In this document: in pieces, positions 23,643-36,299 of the stretch | How the letters are laid out: the number at the start of each line of letters is the position of its first letter | Numbering within the stretch: the first letter of the stretch is position 1 | DNA from: Apostichopus japonicus | Taxonomy: Eukaryota; Echinodermata; Holothuroidea; Aspidochirotida; Stichopodidae | Length of the DNA stretch: 64,000 nucleotides | Assembly: GCF_037975245.1 (NCBI RefSeq) | Contig: NC_092583.1 | Span: forward strand, 13,543,764-13,607,763 | Direction: 5' to 3' | Translations under genes and position numbers: made by a program | The notes under the pieces: model-generated | The model's database searches: none | What the model saw: the letters and a program-made list of their open reading frames with translations, nothing else | What the model was told of the DNA's origin: nothing

Positions 23643-25829
23643 CCATACCTTCTTGCGGCCTTCTTGTATCTGTCATATAAAAATTATAACAATTGAGAGG
23701 TACTTCACACCAACACCCTGTGAAACTCTGGAGTGTCTTCCAAGAAATTCGTGTACTAGCTCGTTAAAATGATTATTCGACAGTGGTGAGTCAAAGAGAG
23801 AGAGAAAAAAACATGTTTTACAAGTTACTATAATTGCGGAATTGACGAGTAAGGGTTGAAGGGGGCGGGGTAGGAAAATTTGGTTCTCATGACGCTCGGA
23901 TTAACTGAGTGTCAACCCTATTATAAATTTTCGACAAGCCAGTTTTAACTTCCCACCTCTTCGAATGCGGCCCACTCAACCTGAATTCTTTCATGCACCA
24001 CTACGTACCCTTGTGACGTCATCATTCCCCCGCATGAATCAAACGTCTGTTTATCAATATGTCAATTATCTGTGATCGTGAAACATCTATGAATATTCAT
24101 AGATCGCTGTGTTATTCCGTCCGCCCTCCTGCCCCTCCCCTCCCCCTCCTCTGTCCTGTAATTTTTTCGGGTCGTTTGTGTTTATTATACAATTCCGACC
24201 GACATTCCTAGACCAATCAGTGAAAATACCGCAATAATTAATGTTTACGTCTTTTTCAACAGACGAATAGCGATTTAATGAAAAGATCAAACTATTCTTG
24301 GTCGAATTTCTAGGAAAGATGGCAACTGTTTGGCAAATTAACGTCAACAGGTACGTAGTTGTATTGTTGTGTTTTACGAATTCACAGAGGTAGTAATAAA
24401 AACTGCAAATTTCATGTTTTTCCCCGCTCACAGAAGGTCGCATACCATAGTATCATATATCAGGTTTGAGGAAGGTCTCGATGTTTTGTATATGTTCTTT
24501 ACAATTATAGATAAAAGAAACTCTCTATACATGTCAAAGGTGTAACTTTGACCCCAATATGAGAGAAATTGATCTCAACATAAGCTCAGTTTGACAAGGC
24601 GATATCACTTAAGATGTCATTTAAACATAATAAAACAAAATTAATATAGTTAACTTCATTTCATTGACCTGGAAAGGAAGATGCTTGTACTCAAGATTTA
24701 TACTGACATAATCTTTGATGGGCCATAACTGACATTACAATACACGCCCTAGGGCATCACACTGTCCTGTGACGTCGAAAGCTAGGTAAAGCCCCATGAA
24801 AAATAATTTCACCGGGTCCCATTTTGAAGTCTTCACTTTGTCCTTAAGAATATCTTAACAATTAACAATATTCTTAATTCCATATTTATCCGGGTCCCCA
24901 AATTGACCTCGCGTCAGATTATGTACCACATTAACCCCCCCCCCCCCTCTCTCTCCCCACCTCCGCCTCGCCCCACGCCTCTCTTTTCCTCTCTCGTCAG
25001 GCCTGACATTACAATGACAATTCAATCCCTTTGGATAAAGGAGTTTTCTCATCTTAAAAAAGTTGGTTGATTTGGTTAACCAAATTCCATTTATAACCAG
25101 AGTAGCAAAACCGTAACATTCGAGTAATTTTCTATACGAAATTTCTATAAAGTTATCCTTTGCATAATCGTCTTAGCCGTTAACGACATTTTTTTAAGGG
25201 GGCGGAGTTGGAGTGGGTTTGTTTTTGCGTTTACTTCCGTTACGCTTACCACAACAATGTAAGCTACATTTGTATCCTGTAATAGTAATGTGAACTTTAT
25301 ATAAAGTGTTTCATATGACGGCATCTCACGTTCGACCTTCTTTCGTTACCTGGTTCAAACTATATTTAACAGTTGATATATTATTTGATATTCACAAAGG
25401 CAAAATGGAGTCATGTGTTTCCCTTTGTCGAGATAATTATTATTTTATTTGTTTAGGGTTGATAATAAAGTTATTTCAGATATTCCAGAAATGTGAACCA
25501 CATCCTGATCAAAATAGAATCGCAGAATGTTTTAGATACATATCGTGCATTGCCTTTGCGTTATGCGATCAATTTGGTAAAATGTATACCGCTTCAATAT
25601 TTTTAATTATATCAAAAGGCAGACATAAATACCCCTAACGCCCGGTCTCCCTAAGATAAAATGAGTAATCAGCGAAGAATGTACAGTATAATTCAGCAGC
25701 CCTTTATCAACAACATTGTTTTATTTTTAAGACAGTGCCATAGACCCTTACTTGTGGGAGGTTGTATGGGATGACGAAGCTTCCTTCGTGGAAGGGATGC
25801 GAGTTTGCTTTTTCTAGTAACGACATAAT

Positions 25830-26310
25830 GTGTACCGTCAAGCAATTACTGTCTCTTATGGTGTCATCAGGTAATTGCTGTCCGTCATAAGCCAGTTGAA
25901 GCGCTCCAGACAGGAGACACGTGCCATCCAAATATCCGTAAGAGTTATATTCGCCACCAGAAATTATGGGCAGAATATGTGCGCCATCAAGACAGTAGTT
26001 GCTGTGCGCCATCAAGAGAGTAGTTGATGTGCGCCATCAATACAGTAGTTGCTGTGCGCCATTAAGACAGTAGTTGCTGTGCGCCATCAAGAGAGTAGTT
26101 GATGTGCGCCAACAGGGTAGTTGATGTGTGCCACCGGGTGATCGATGTGCGCCATCAAGAAGTTTTATTTGCGCCGTCGGCAATCGTAGTGCTCCGTCGA
26201 GCATTTCAAGCTGGTGTGTGCGCCACCAGACAGTCGATGTACGCCATCAGATAGCATGAGTCATCAGGAAGTTCATGGCGTCATCAAACAATTGCTGTGC
26301 GCTTTCCGAG
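25830..26310. repeat. 25-bp minisatellite grading into diverged units
   Basis: The phrase GCGCCATCAAGACAGTAGTTG begins at 25981, 26006, 26031, 26056 and 26081, exactly 25 bases apart. Diverged versions (GCGCCAACAGGG, GTGCCACCGGGTGA, GCGCCGTCGGCAATCG and others) continue to about 26310 and can be followed back to about 25830. Homogeneous centre and decayed flanks are typical of a minisatellite growing from within. Confidence 0.8.
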
Positions 26311-28728
26311 CAATCGCGCTATCACGTAGATTTAAAGCGTTCACCTTATTAGCCTACATTATGGTTTGAAGAGATATGTGGGAGAGCGCGTTGACGTTGC
26401 CGCGGTAGTTACATGACATCTGCAGAGATATGTATAGTTAAACCGCAACACACAATCTTTGGATAGGCCGGCCCTTTCTAACCGAAAGGAAAGCCGACGG
26501 TAAAACGTTTGCTATAACTCAGAGGATAAACACTGCTTGGCAGATAAGCAATACCGTATACATCTTAATATGCAAATCATTTGGAGACATGTTGTTCTGG
26601 TATTTAGCCTTTTCTTCCTACATCCAAACCTCTTGTTATAGAAACACTTCTTGCCTAACGTTAACTCGGAAGTTGTGTCTATATGATGTTCTCAGGTTGA
26701 GCAAGAATGATATAATTTTCCTGTGGTTGTATAGTGTACTGCTGCCTGCGATTCCGTGATCAAGGATGTTTTATGTGTATGCGCCATGTAATATGCATAA
26801 ATACAGTCCGTGGATATTCCCTTTCGGCCCCAAGTGGCTCGTCTGAACCCACCCCACTCCTACCCCTGATGTATCGCTACATACATCTGTACGAAACAAA
26901 CCCCATTTCTCCAGAGCTGATCTTATTCAGTATACCTTTGTACGATAAACTTACATTATTTATTTACCAGTCTCCTAGAGCCATACTATCGGATTTTGCC
27001 TAGGAAATGAATTATCAGGTTTCATGAGCTACAGCTTTTATACTATAGTCAATTGATTATAAAGGTAAAATTGAATAGAAAAACACGTCTGGAAATTTTT
27101 GGGAAATGTTTGTTTTTTGAAGCCATTATGTTTCCCCGCAACTGACTATGAAATGACACTACATTCCTGTACAGGCGAAATGTGATTGGCTCAATACATA
27201 GTTTGACTGTACTACCATAACCTTTGCCCTAAAGCGAGTGAATTTCAGTGTTTGTAACTGATTTAGAGAAATAATCGCAAAATTGAGCAACTTCACAACA
27301 ATGGATAAGTCAGATAATAGATTCTTATAAATGACGTCAAAATACCCGTATCAGGCACCTTTTGGTTAGTTATGACGTCACAGCGATCGTGTATTACGTG
27401 TGTCTAGATTAACCCGTGCGACCCGAGAGTGAGTGCAATAACCGAATGAAGTCGGAAGTCACCCGAGGTGAAGTTCCTGAAGGTATAGTAGTGAACCATA
27501 TTAAAACCTTATTTTCAGCAAGGCAAATATCAACATCCGTTCAGTAATGGATAAACATTGCATATAAATGAGTTTCTTACGAGCCATAACATAGCTATTT
27601 CGAGTGAATTGACGGAAGTAAGCTGTGTTCGTTTTTAATTATCCCAAACAGGCTATCAGAATGTTGCCCACAACATGTGTGACGCAACACCTACAATAAA
27701 TGGTCGTTTACCTAAAGTTACGATGAACTTCTATGTGCTTCTCTGTGTTGACAATGGGGAGGAGGAGGGGTGGAAAGGTTGAGGGAGTGGTGGGGTGGGG
27801 TGGGGGGGGGGCTAACATCATCGTATACTCGGGTTATCTTAATACAAGCCACATATCTTACGGCCTTATTGGACCAGCTCATGGTATGGTGGAAAAGTGA
27901 AATCTCAAAACGCATAATTTGTTACAAAGTTAATAATGGTGTACCTTTTAACTTTCAAATCATCCACAATAAATTCAAGTCCACACAATTAACTATACAC
28001 ATTTTGAGACTGCTACCACGTGTCACATCTATATAGCACTCACTCCAGATATGAGAGCATTGATACGAAAACCAAACAACTTGATCCACAGATCTCAATT
28101 TCCCCGGGCAGTCCCCTTATACGTCGAGACTGTAACCGTATGTTCATAACGATGTCACGTCAAATGAGATTACGAACGTTTATGTAAAATGATTTCATGT
28201 TTGGAATACTGTACAATTCATGTCCAACTTGTTATTTACGTACTTGTATATTATTTCAAATTATTCAACCCAGAACGAAGTTTGCAGCAACGAATGAAAT
28301 ATATACTTCCTTTACGTATGAACCGATTGATTTACATCATAAAAAATCATAAAGATAATTTATCCGAGCCCAAAAATATCCTCATTTCTTTAATATGCTC
28401 GTAACAGCCTCGTTGACCAGACGCGTCAAATACTCGGAACTGCCCAGAAAAACGCACGTAGATTAATCCATGTTTCATAAATAGTAGGTGGGTGTGGTCA
28501 CGATGTGGGCGTTCCCTATCACCGCCACGGTTGTCAAAGTTTACCCACTGACTATAGTGTGTGTCTACTATAGGACAGCCTACATACTTGTTAATTACGC
28601 ATGAAGACCGCCTATATACGTACTTAGTAAATGATGGATTCATTTTCTCCGCTTTAACATTTTGGGATATGGGTTTAACTACTTCCAGCGGAACTTTGCT
28701 AACCAGACGTCTTGGCTCTACTGAGGAA

Positions 28729-28736
28729 TATAAATA
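28729..28736 (+). promoter_or_regulatory. TATA box of the first cysteine-rich gene
   Basis: TATAAATA lies 119 bases before the ATG at 28848, placing transcription start near 28760. The paralogue has the same octamer at the same distance (120 bases), and the presumed 5' UTRs share patches such as CAGTTGTGTGCTTCT versus CAATTGTGTGCATCT. Confidence 0.7.
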
Positions 28737-28847
28737 CGGAGAGCTGACAGCAAACAGGAACAGTTGTGTGCTTCTTATAACGACGGAGAATCAAATTTGA
28801 TTTATTCTACTTTTCATCTCAAAAGTCGTACATTATTTTTTATCAAT

Positions 28848-31800
28848 ATGTGGCCCAAACTTATGTTTCTCGCCAGTGTCTTGTTGTGTTATGCTGGATT
28901 CAGCTATGCAAGGAAGGAATCTCGGGAAATATTCGGTGAGTTTTTACCTTTCTTTTTCTGTTTCTTTCTTAACATCAATTACAAAATTTCTGCCAAAATG
29001 TCAAGCAAGTTTTTCATAGTATTTTTTAAGTACAAGTTAATATAGTACTACTTTATTTTTTAAACTTTAATAACAGCTTATATTTACACCGTGATCACCA
29101 AGTTTGCCAAACCTTTTGACTATTTTTACTCAAAACATACCATGTCAAATAAAACAAAAATAGCCACCCTCTTAGATTTTGCTCATGAAACGAATGTTGA
29201 GTGTTTTTAGTACCGTACTTAATGATGCCTATTTCAATTCTAATTAAATTTTTGTCGCCCAAATCCTTATTTATATCCCGCGAGCAGAATTGCAGAAATC
29301 AAATCGGAAATTTGCAAAATGTTCCATTTATCCCCTTTCATTATTTTGAACTTCAAATTTACCAGAAGTCAAGCCAATAATCTACAATGTTAACAGATTT
29401 TAGTAGAGAATGCTATCAAAGGTTTCACACACACAAAAAATTAACCGAAAAAAAAATCCTCAAGCAACCTTGATATGTTCGTTCAATTTGAGAACACTGT
29501 AGGCACAGGTACATATCGCATCGTAACTTGGATTTTCAGTTTGGGGTAAACATTATATGGGTGTTATCATGTACATTGAAACACTTATCCAGACTGTTCA
29601 TAATCACCAGTGGCGTCGCCAGACATTTCACAGGGGGGGGGGGGCACAGCACTTAAATAGGGGTCACAATGTTTATTTGTGAATACCGTCCTTGGGAAGG
29701 GTCGAAGGGGAGTAGGTGTCCCCCTCCCCTCTGAGAATTTTTTTATTAATTAAGGGTCCTAAGATGCAATCTGGTGCTATATTTTGCAACTTGAAGTAGC
29801 TTTATGTTGAAGAATTTTCGGGCTTAGTCTGTCCGATATTTATGTTTGTTAATGAGGCAGATAAAGCGGTTTGTTTGAGTGTTTGTTGACACTACAAAAC
29901 GCATCTAGGGGGGGGGGGCACCTGGAGAAGGCACGAGTTTTGGGGGGAGGGTACGCCACTGATTATCACATACCTTTCAACTAACGACTCCTCCCCCACT
30001 TCAGCCCACCCCACTATCGTCTTCCACATGGTATGGTCGAAATGTTGTCATTTACAAAGCCAAACACACAAACGGAAATCGATTTCGCCAAAGTTCAAAC
30101 ATCAGTCATTACGTCATCCCGATGTATATATAGGCTATATTTTTACAACAGTTTGTGCACTTAACATGAACGCATCGGACACTTGTTTGTTTTGCAACCG
30201 TGTATAGGTGAGACTGTCAGGAAATTTTCCTCCCTGTACTTGTCCTATAGAAGGACTTAGTTTCCGGTCTAATCCCTTTATAATCCTCCTCTAATCCCCG
30301 TCGAATCTTCCTCTAATCCTCATCTATAATCCCCGTGTAATCCTCGTCACTTTCGTGAAAAAAAGATCATTTTCGAAAGTCGCTTCACGGCCATAATCCT
30401 TGTTAATACTTATGAATATTCATGTCACGTCATTAGGGGGGAAGGGATTGATTGGACAATCCATACTAAATGACTAAGTAGGAAAATCTAAGTCACGTTG
30501 TCCAGACATTGTCAGGTTATAGGCCGACATGAATATCTTTAAAAAATAATATAAATAATATAATAATAAAACTTTATGTCCTGACAAAAGCAATAACCCA
30601 GTTAAGTGTCTTCCAGTTTGTGGTTAAAAGTTAATTGTCACGTGATCAGAGAGATCAATTTTCGGCCCTTGTGTAGCATTACGTTCCCCTTCTATGGGTG
30701 TCGTGAGACACACCTAACGATGATCACAAGGTAACAGTCTCGATGCAAAGGTGACTAAGGTTGGGAGCGGATCAGTCGTTCAGTTGTTTGGTGTTTCGTA
30801 TCCAAGTTCTTCCTTGGGTAACTTTCCTTAAAAAGGTATCACGTGATCAGAAAGGAAAGCTCTCTATCCTCTATGCCTTATTATAATAACGGGTGGAGTA
30901 TTTCCAATGACCTTTTAAGGTCACTGCAAATACTCCACCCATTATTAAATCATGTCGAAGACTTCCGCGCCACAAGTAATCAACAAAGATTCCAAGTGTA
31001 AAGCACACCAAAAAACAAAAAGGAAATACAGGATTCTACGCGTGTGCAAGTTGATACTTAATGAGATGTAAATAGATTAAATAACAAAAGAATGTTTGTG
31101 GTATTATGATACAACGGAAGCTAATAATGAACTTATGACCTCTAAGCGACACGTAAGTGCTCTTCCGGCGATACGTTTCAAAACAAAAGTATGAATTAAT
31201 ATGAGCATATACCGTGTAACAGGCTCACATGTCGTTCGGTTTCCTAAAAAAAGGTCACTGTATGATTTGGTTTCATGCAAACATTTCCTTTCGACTTCCG
31301 ACAAGCAAGATGAATTGCGTGAACGAAAATCCATATTACTCTTTTGTTGATGTTCAAGTAAAATACAAAGGCGTCAGTTCCAATAGCCACAGAAAACACA
31401 ATTGAATAAATGTCAAACTATAATTAAAGGACATCCCAATAGGCAAGAGCTATACCAAATGGATAAAACAAAATACACATGACTGGTTTGTCTTCAATGA
31501 CAACCGCTTATTAGTTTCATGTAATGAATCTAAAAAGCATCCAAAACGGCGCGAGACGCAACAATTGTGGCGTCAGAGCTAAACCACGATATGTATAATA
31601 ATTTTTCGTATTTTTACAGGCAAATGCAAAGAACGACAGAAGTTTAAGCCATGCGGTGACATCATGAGCTTGTACGAGAGTAGATCGCTGTACTCATTCA
31701 ACCCCAGGAAAGGCAAATGTGAACATGTTTTTGAGATTTGTTCAACAGCAAGAGCGAATGTATTTAGAACAATGAGGAAATGCAACAAGTTTTGCGGTTC

Positions 31801-34800
31801 AAGTAAGTATCTTCTCTCTACATTTATATATATATTTCAGTCAGATAATGTTTATATTTTCTTGATATTGGTCACGAAGAAAGATAAAAAAGTATTGCGA
31901 TGAAATTATAAAGAGCGTGTTTTGTGTGAAGGTTTTATTAAGGAGGGCAAAATGAATACTTTTTCTTGGGAGAGGGAGGGGGGGGGGGTAAATAATTATT
32001 TCGGGTAGCGCATAGCGTTATTTTTTTACCGAGATGATGGCTCAGGAATACTAAATATTTGGTTTCATACAAATTTCATGCAAAATATGTTGAGCTTCCA
32101 AGCAGAATTATGGATTGGATTTTTGAAGACACACGCAACATTGGTGTTCTTGATCCCACTCTTCACAGATCCCCACCCCCCCCCCCCACCTCTCTACCTC
32201 TCTCTCTGAGAAAAGAAAGTAAAGATTAAAACTGGCCCAACATAAATTAACCAAGACACGATAACATGCTTGAAACTCTCCCATAATTGAACTTTGCTCA
32301 ACGTGCCACTAATTTTTTTCTACGTGTTTGTTTCTCTTAAACCTGCGATCGTTGGACTTTTATCTCTGTTCTTATTTTTGAAGTTGATTGAAGCACCATG
32401 CATGGTGATTGTTCCGCTAGTCTTCAGCCAGTATATATAGGGCTCTCGGGAGTCGCTCCCGTTAAAAGTGTGTGTGGCCCATTCCCTGAGCAAATGAAAT
32501 TCAATTTTAGATGAATTAATTTTCGTATGCTTATATATACCTGAACGAAGTCCCTGCAGTGTTATCCATTCTTGTTATCACAACTTTATTAACAACCGTC
32601 TATATGTAATATGTCGTATAAATGTAACATGTAATAATGTTACCGAACTCATGTTCTTGTTTCTCATTGAAATAATACAGGCGTGACTCCACGTTTTTCC
32701 CTCCCTTGATATTTTATATGTTTTCCTTTTCTAATTCATATCCTGTAATTTTATCCATCAACAGCTCAAAAGGGTTGCTATGTCAGAGGGAAATGGTATA
32801 AACACAAGGACTGGATGACTGGAGAGGGATGCTGGTATGTTTATCTAACATTAACTCTTCTTCCAGTGTTAATATTATGCACCGAGATATTGGTCGGATA
32901 AGCTCTAAATAACTCAATTATAAGAGGAAGGAAAAAAAACCCCGTCAAGCTTGATGTCTTCGATATAACATTCAGTGGCATAAGCTCAATCGTGGGGAGG
33001 GGCACAAGCATTAGAACGGCAGTGGGAAAATGTGACTTTCATTTGCAGGAACAAAAATACCTCAAAACTTGTTTTTTTTTCAGCAAAATTTCACTTTTAA
33101 CTATGTTTCTTATTTAAATCAAACACATTATTCGTAATTTGTCAACAAAAAGGCTGCTCTTTTAAATAACAAAACGGCCCTTCGACTAGCAGAAAGGGGC
33201 ACTTCTCAATTATAAGAAGGTGCTTTTGGGTGTTATTCACAAACATCAAGAGTTGGAGGGGGGTAGGGGGCACGAGGCACGTGCCTCCAGCCCTCCACCC
33301 TATTTCCTACATTCAGTGATTATATTGTTACGTTAGCAGGCATAACCATTTAAGGAATAATGAATTGGAACGTATCCATACAAGGGGAGAGTGTGGGTGT
33401 ACAAACCCCCCCCCCACTCCCGTCAACCCCACACAAAATCAGTAAAGTTGTTATTAGCACAACCTTGGATTTATAAATTACTATAACCCAAAATTTATAC
33501 CTTAACTGTGCCTTATATAACGCACAATTTCACGTCTGAAGTTACATCTTTCTAGGCGAGGCCCCCTCCACCCCTCCCCACCCCTCTTACATGAGAGCAT
33601 TCATCCTGTCTTAAATCCTGTATCCACCCTGATGTGGACAGATATATCTTCCCGATCCTTTTCACCCGTCTTATATTTGGCATATTAAGGATATATGGTA
33701 ACTGGTCACTTTGGTTGGACTTGGATTTAAACATTAGGAAGTCTTGTGGGTGTCTTCGCTTTTATCATTTCACGTGATTTACGCATGAAGGCAATAACAA
33801 ATCTCCCTGTCATGTTTGGTAGTATTGGTTCTGTTGTTTTGCTGTTATAGTGCGTTTCTTGCTTAACCTGCATGTTCAACCGACCTGTAAAAGCAATGGT
33901 TCTATGATTCCTGTCCTAACGTTGTGTGAACATTTCAGAAGTCTATTTACCTAAAATCTTTAAAACTATATATATATTATTCAATTTCCATTTTTTGTTA
34001 AAACCGACTGTTCTTATGCATTATTTTGTTTCCTTTTGTCTTCTTACACAGTATGTGTCTTAATGGTTTAATGGCCTGCGCAACATGCGAGGAGAACGAC
34101 GACTTCTGTGAAAATTGTAAGTATAAGAACTAACCATGCACAGCACAAGATCTCGAAGACCACTTAGAGTATACATGATTGTCAAAGAGAAAAATAAAGC
34201 AACTCCAACCTACCCCTCCACTTGGCACCCCTTTTGGCCCCTCCCTCCCGCCCACCTCCCACCCTATACTCTGAAACATTTACTGGAATATCCGATAAAG
34301 ATAATGCTCAAAACTCTCTCATTAATATATATATATAGATATATATATTACGAAGAAGAAGACGCAAATTACACTTGTCCTAGTTAACCTTGATGTTGTT
34401 TTATTGTTTTATTTTATTTGTTTCTTAATGTATGTTTGTTGTGTATTATGAATTCATCATTTGTCGCGAAAATATGAAAATATCGCACAACGTTGTACGT
34501 ATTATTCTGGTGTAAAATCAAAAGTTGTAATGCTGACTATAGCCTACCGCACGAACAGTAACTTCTAAATGACCGTTATCGTACATAATAGTCAGGATGG
34601 TACAGTGTCAAAGGTCAACTCCAAATATGCTAGAATCTCAAATAATGGTCACTCATACAATTGGTCACGTGAACTATCATTTACTGCCAGTTCCAGAACA
34701 CTGACTTTCTGTATGATTTAATCGTCTTATTTAATAACACTAACCCCCACCCCACCCACCCCACCCACCCCCTCAATGTCTGGCGATAATTTAGAGGGAC

Positions 34801-35404
34801 AGAACATCCAAGAAAGTTGGCCCTGCTTTTGAAAACGGGTAAAAACAAGTTTTAGAATTCCATTATGTGAGGGCAAACCTCGTGGCATTTAAGTGACTCG
34901 CACTGATATATTGCACCAACAGAACATCACACGAATAGGTTTTTTCTTTCTTCTTTTCCTCCATAAGGTCCCAGACACAATCGACCAATTGAAGAGACCC
35001 AGTTAACAATATGTAGATATGGGGAAGACTGCGATGAAGATGATGATTGCACTTGTAAATCCAAGGAAGGTAAGTTAACTATTATTACATCAACATATAT
35101 ATATATATATTTATATACATACATATATATACACACATATATATATATGTGTATAGTAGAGTAGGTTGGCGTCTATCTTGGCGCAGAGTGCTCTATGTCC
35201 ATTGGACAGAGCGGAATATATGTTGATACTAGATGAGACTAGTGGAACACTAGTAGTTGTAACTCGGAGTTTCACGCTTTGTAGCGATCTTCAGACAACT
35301 CAGAGTCAATCTTCAGAGTTGTCTGAAGATCGCTACAAAGCGTGAAACTCCGAGTTACAACTACTAGTGTTCCACTAGTCTCATCTAGTATCAACATATA
35401 TGTG

Positions 35405-35477
<73 letters not shown>

Positions 35478-35508
35478 ATATATATATACACACACACATA
35501 TATATATT

Positions 35509-35571
<63 letters not shown>

Positions 35572-36207
35572 GAAATCGTAATGAGTTGGAAAATATATAT
35601 ATAATTCAATATAAAGATCTTGGTTAGGCTGCGTTGTTAAGCAGATAAAAACAAACTTTACAACTCCGTGGATTTATTTGTGAAAATATATATCATGTAA
35701 TAGTTGAGAGGGCCCGACCCTGTTGCTCAGTGGCTCACTGAAATGGAAACAGAGTACGGACGGATTTACAAGAGAGAGATGCGCGGCGGATAGCTCAGTT
35801 GGTCAGACATGCTAAACTTGGACAGTAGAGGGAGAGAGAGAGAGGTGGAGAGAGGGTGAAGAGAGAGAATGCAATTATTAATGATATCATAGTGCACGTT
35901 CATTACTTGACTACTTTAAATTAACCAGATAATCATATATACTTATTCACTCGATGACAACAAATAAAGTACAGTTGTTTTAGTTTCACCGATTGTCATT
36001 TTATTTGAAGTTATACACGCGGTGGTTCGGTTAGTCCGCTAAAATTGTTGCTAGATGGTTCAGGTATTTTAACCTTCTTTCTCTATTGTATATTCAGATT
36101 ACTGTGAAGAGCAATGCGAGGAGTGCGAAGATGGTGATAGTGAATGCCCGGAGCAATGTGATTGTGAAGTCAACTTATGGCAGCAACTTGTCCCGAATAT
36201 TTATTGA
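28848..36207 (+). CDS. Secreted Kunitz-like / VWC-like cysteine-rich protein with acidic tail (paralogue 1)
   Basis: Six exons: 28848-28935, 31620-31802, 32765-32834, 34052-34116, 34968-35069 and 36098-36207. They join in phase to exactly 206 codons including TGA, a 205-aa protein. Residues 1-20 are a hydrophobic signal peptide ([20 protein letters not shown]). Residues 32-88 carry six cysteines (32, 41, 63, 70, 84, 88) with spacing 8-21-6-13-3, close to the Kunitz/BPTI pattern (8-15-7-12-3) and with the YxFN...KGKC and N.F....C...C hallmarks. The loop after the second cysteine is about six residues longer than usual, so protease inhibition is doubtful. Residues 95-126 ([10 protein letters not shown]...[12 protein letters not shown]) resemble a short von Willebrand C-type module. 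The rest is an acidic Cys/Asp/Glu-rich tail. The protein is probably extracellular; function unknown. A diverged paralogue lies at 40423-45294. Confidence 0.82.
29608..29961. mobile_element. hAT-like MITE, 354 bp
   Basis: It begins CAGTGGCGTCGCCAGAC and ends GGTACGCCACTG, an inverted repeat of about 9-10 bp. Flanks are ATAATCAC (29600-29607) and ATTATCAC (29962-29969), an 8-bp duplication with one mismatch. Internal AGATGCAATCTGGTGC is shared with the MITEs at 16699 and 17824, so it is a related subfamily. Confidence 0.8.
30884..30947. repeat. Short near-perfect palindrome
   Basis: TAATAACGGGTGGAGTATTT is mirrored by AAATACTCCACCCATTATTA around the centre TGACCTTTTAAGGTCA. It may be a minimal foldback element or the residue of one. 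It lies inside intron 1. Confidence 0.75.
32968..33318. mobile_element. Probable hAT-like MITE in intron 2
   Basis: A 10-bp direct repeat ACATTCAGTG (32968-32977 and 33309-33318) brackets about 330 bases. The left side reads CAGTGGCATAAGC and the right side has GGCACGTGCCTCC...TTTCCTAC, resembling the other MITEs. The expected CACTG right end is not clear, so boundaries and target duplication are ambiguous. Confidence 0.5.
35216..35401. repeat. Perfect inverted repeat with 86-bp arms and 14-bp loop
   Basis: Positions 35216-35301 are the exact reverse complement of 35316-35401; the loop is AGAGTCAATCTTCA. The arms are complex sequence (for example GAGACTAGTGGAACACTAG), not simple repeat, and abut TA-rich tracts. 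It lies in the last intron of paralogue 1. Minus- and plus-strand frames crossing it are artefacts. Confidence 0.95.
35397..35569. repeat. (TA)n/(CATA)n microsatellite
   Basis: TA-rich run with CACA and TATACA interruptions directly after the inverted repeat. A shorter one lies at 35093-35152, before the hairpin. Confidence 0.95.
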
Positions 36208-36293
36208 AGACTTTGCGACAAGTCCAAACTGCCTGAGTGACGATGTCTCAATGAGTTATGTGATTGTGTCATGTAGCCTACGAGAAGCAAGTG

Positions 36294-36299
36294 ATTAAA
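36294..36299 (+). promoter_or_regulatory. Candidate polyadenylation signal ATTAAA for paralogue 1
   Basis: ATTAAA lies 87 bases after the TGA at 36205-36207. It is the first recognisable poly(A) signal downstream. Confidence 0.45.

Larger units (their letters stand above)
28936..31619 (+). other. Intron 1 of paralogue 1
   Basis: A 2.7 kb intron with GTGAGT donor and TTTTTACAG acceptor. It contains a hAT-like MITE (29608-29961), a 64-bp palindrome (30884-30947) and a low-complexity TAATCC-rich run near 30270-30350. The frames at 31104-31334 are incidental. Confidence 0.7.

Noticed and set aside
25707-26015. 102-residue minus-strand frame
   Set aside because: Mostly diverged minisatellite sequence, with no domain resemblance.
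35788-35830. tRNA-like GGATAGCTCAGTTGG
   Set aside because: An A-box-like phrase only; no B-box or fold follows.
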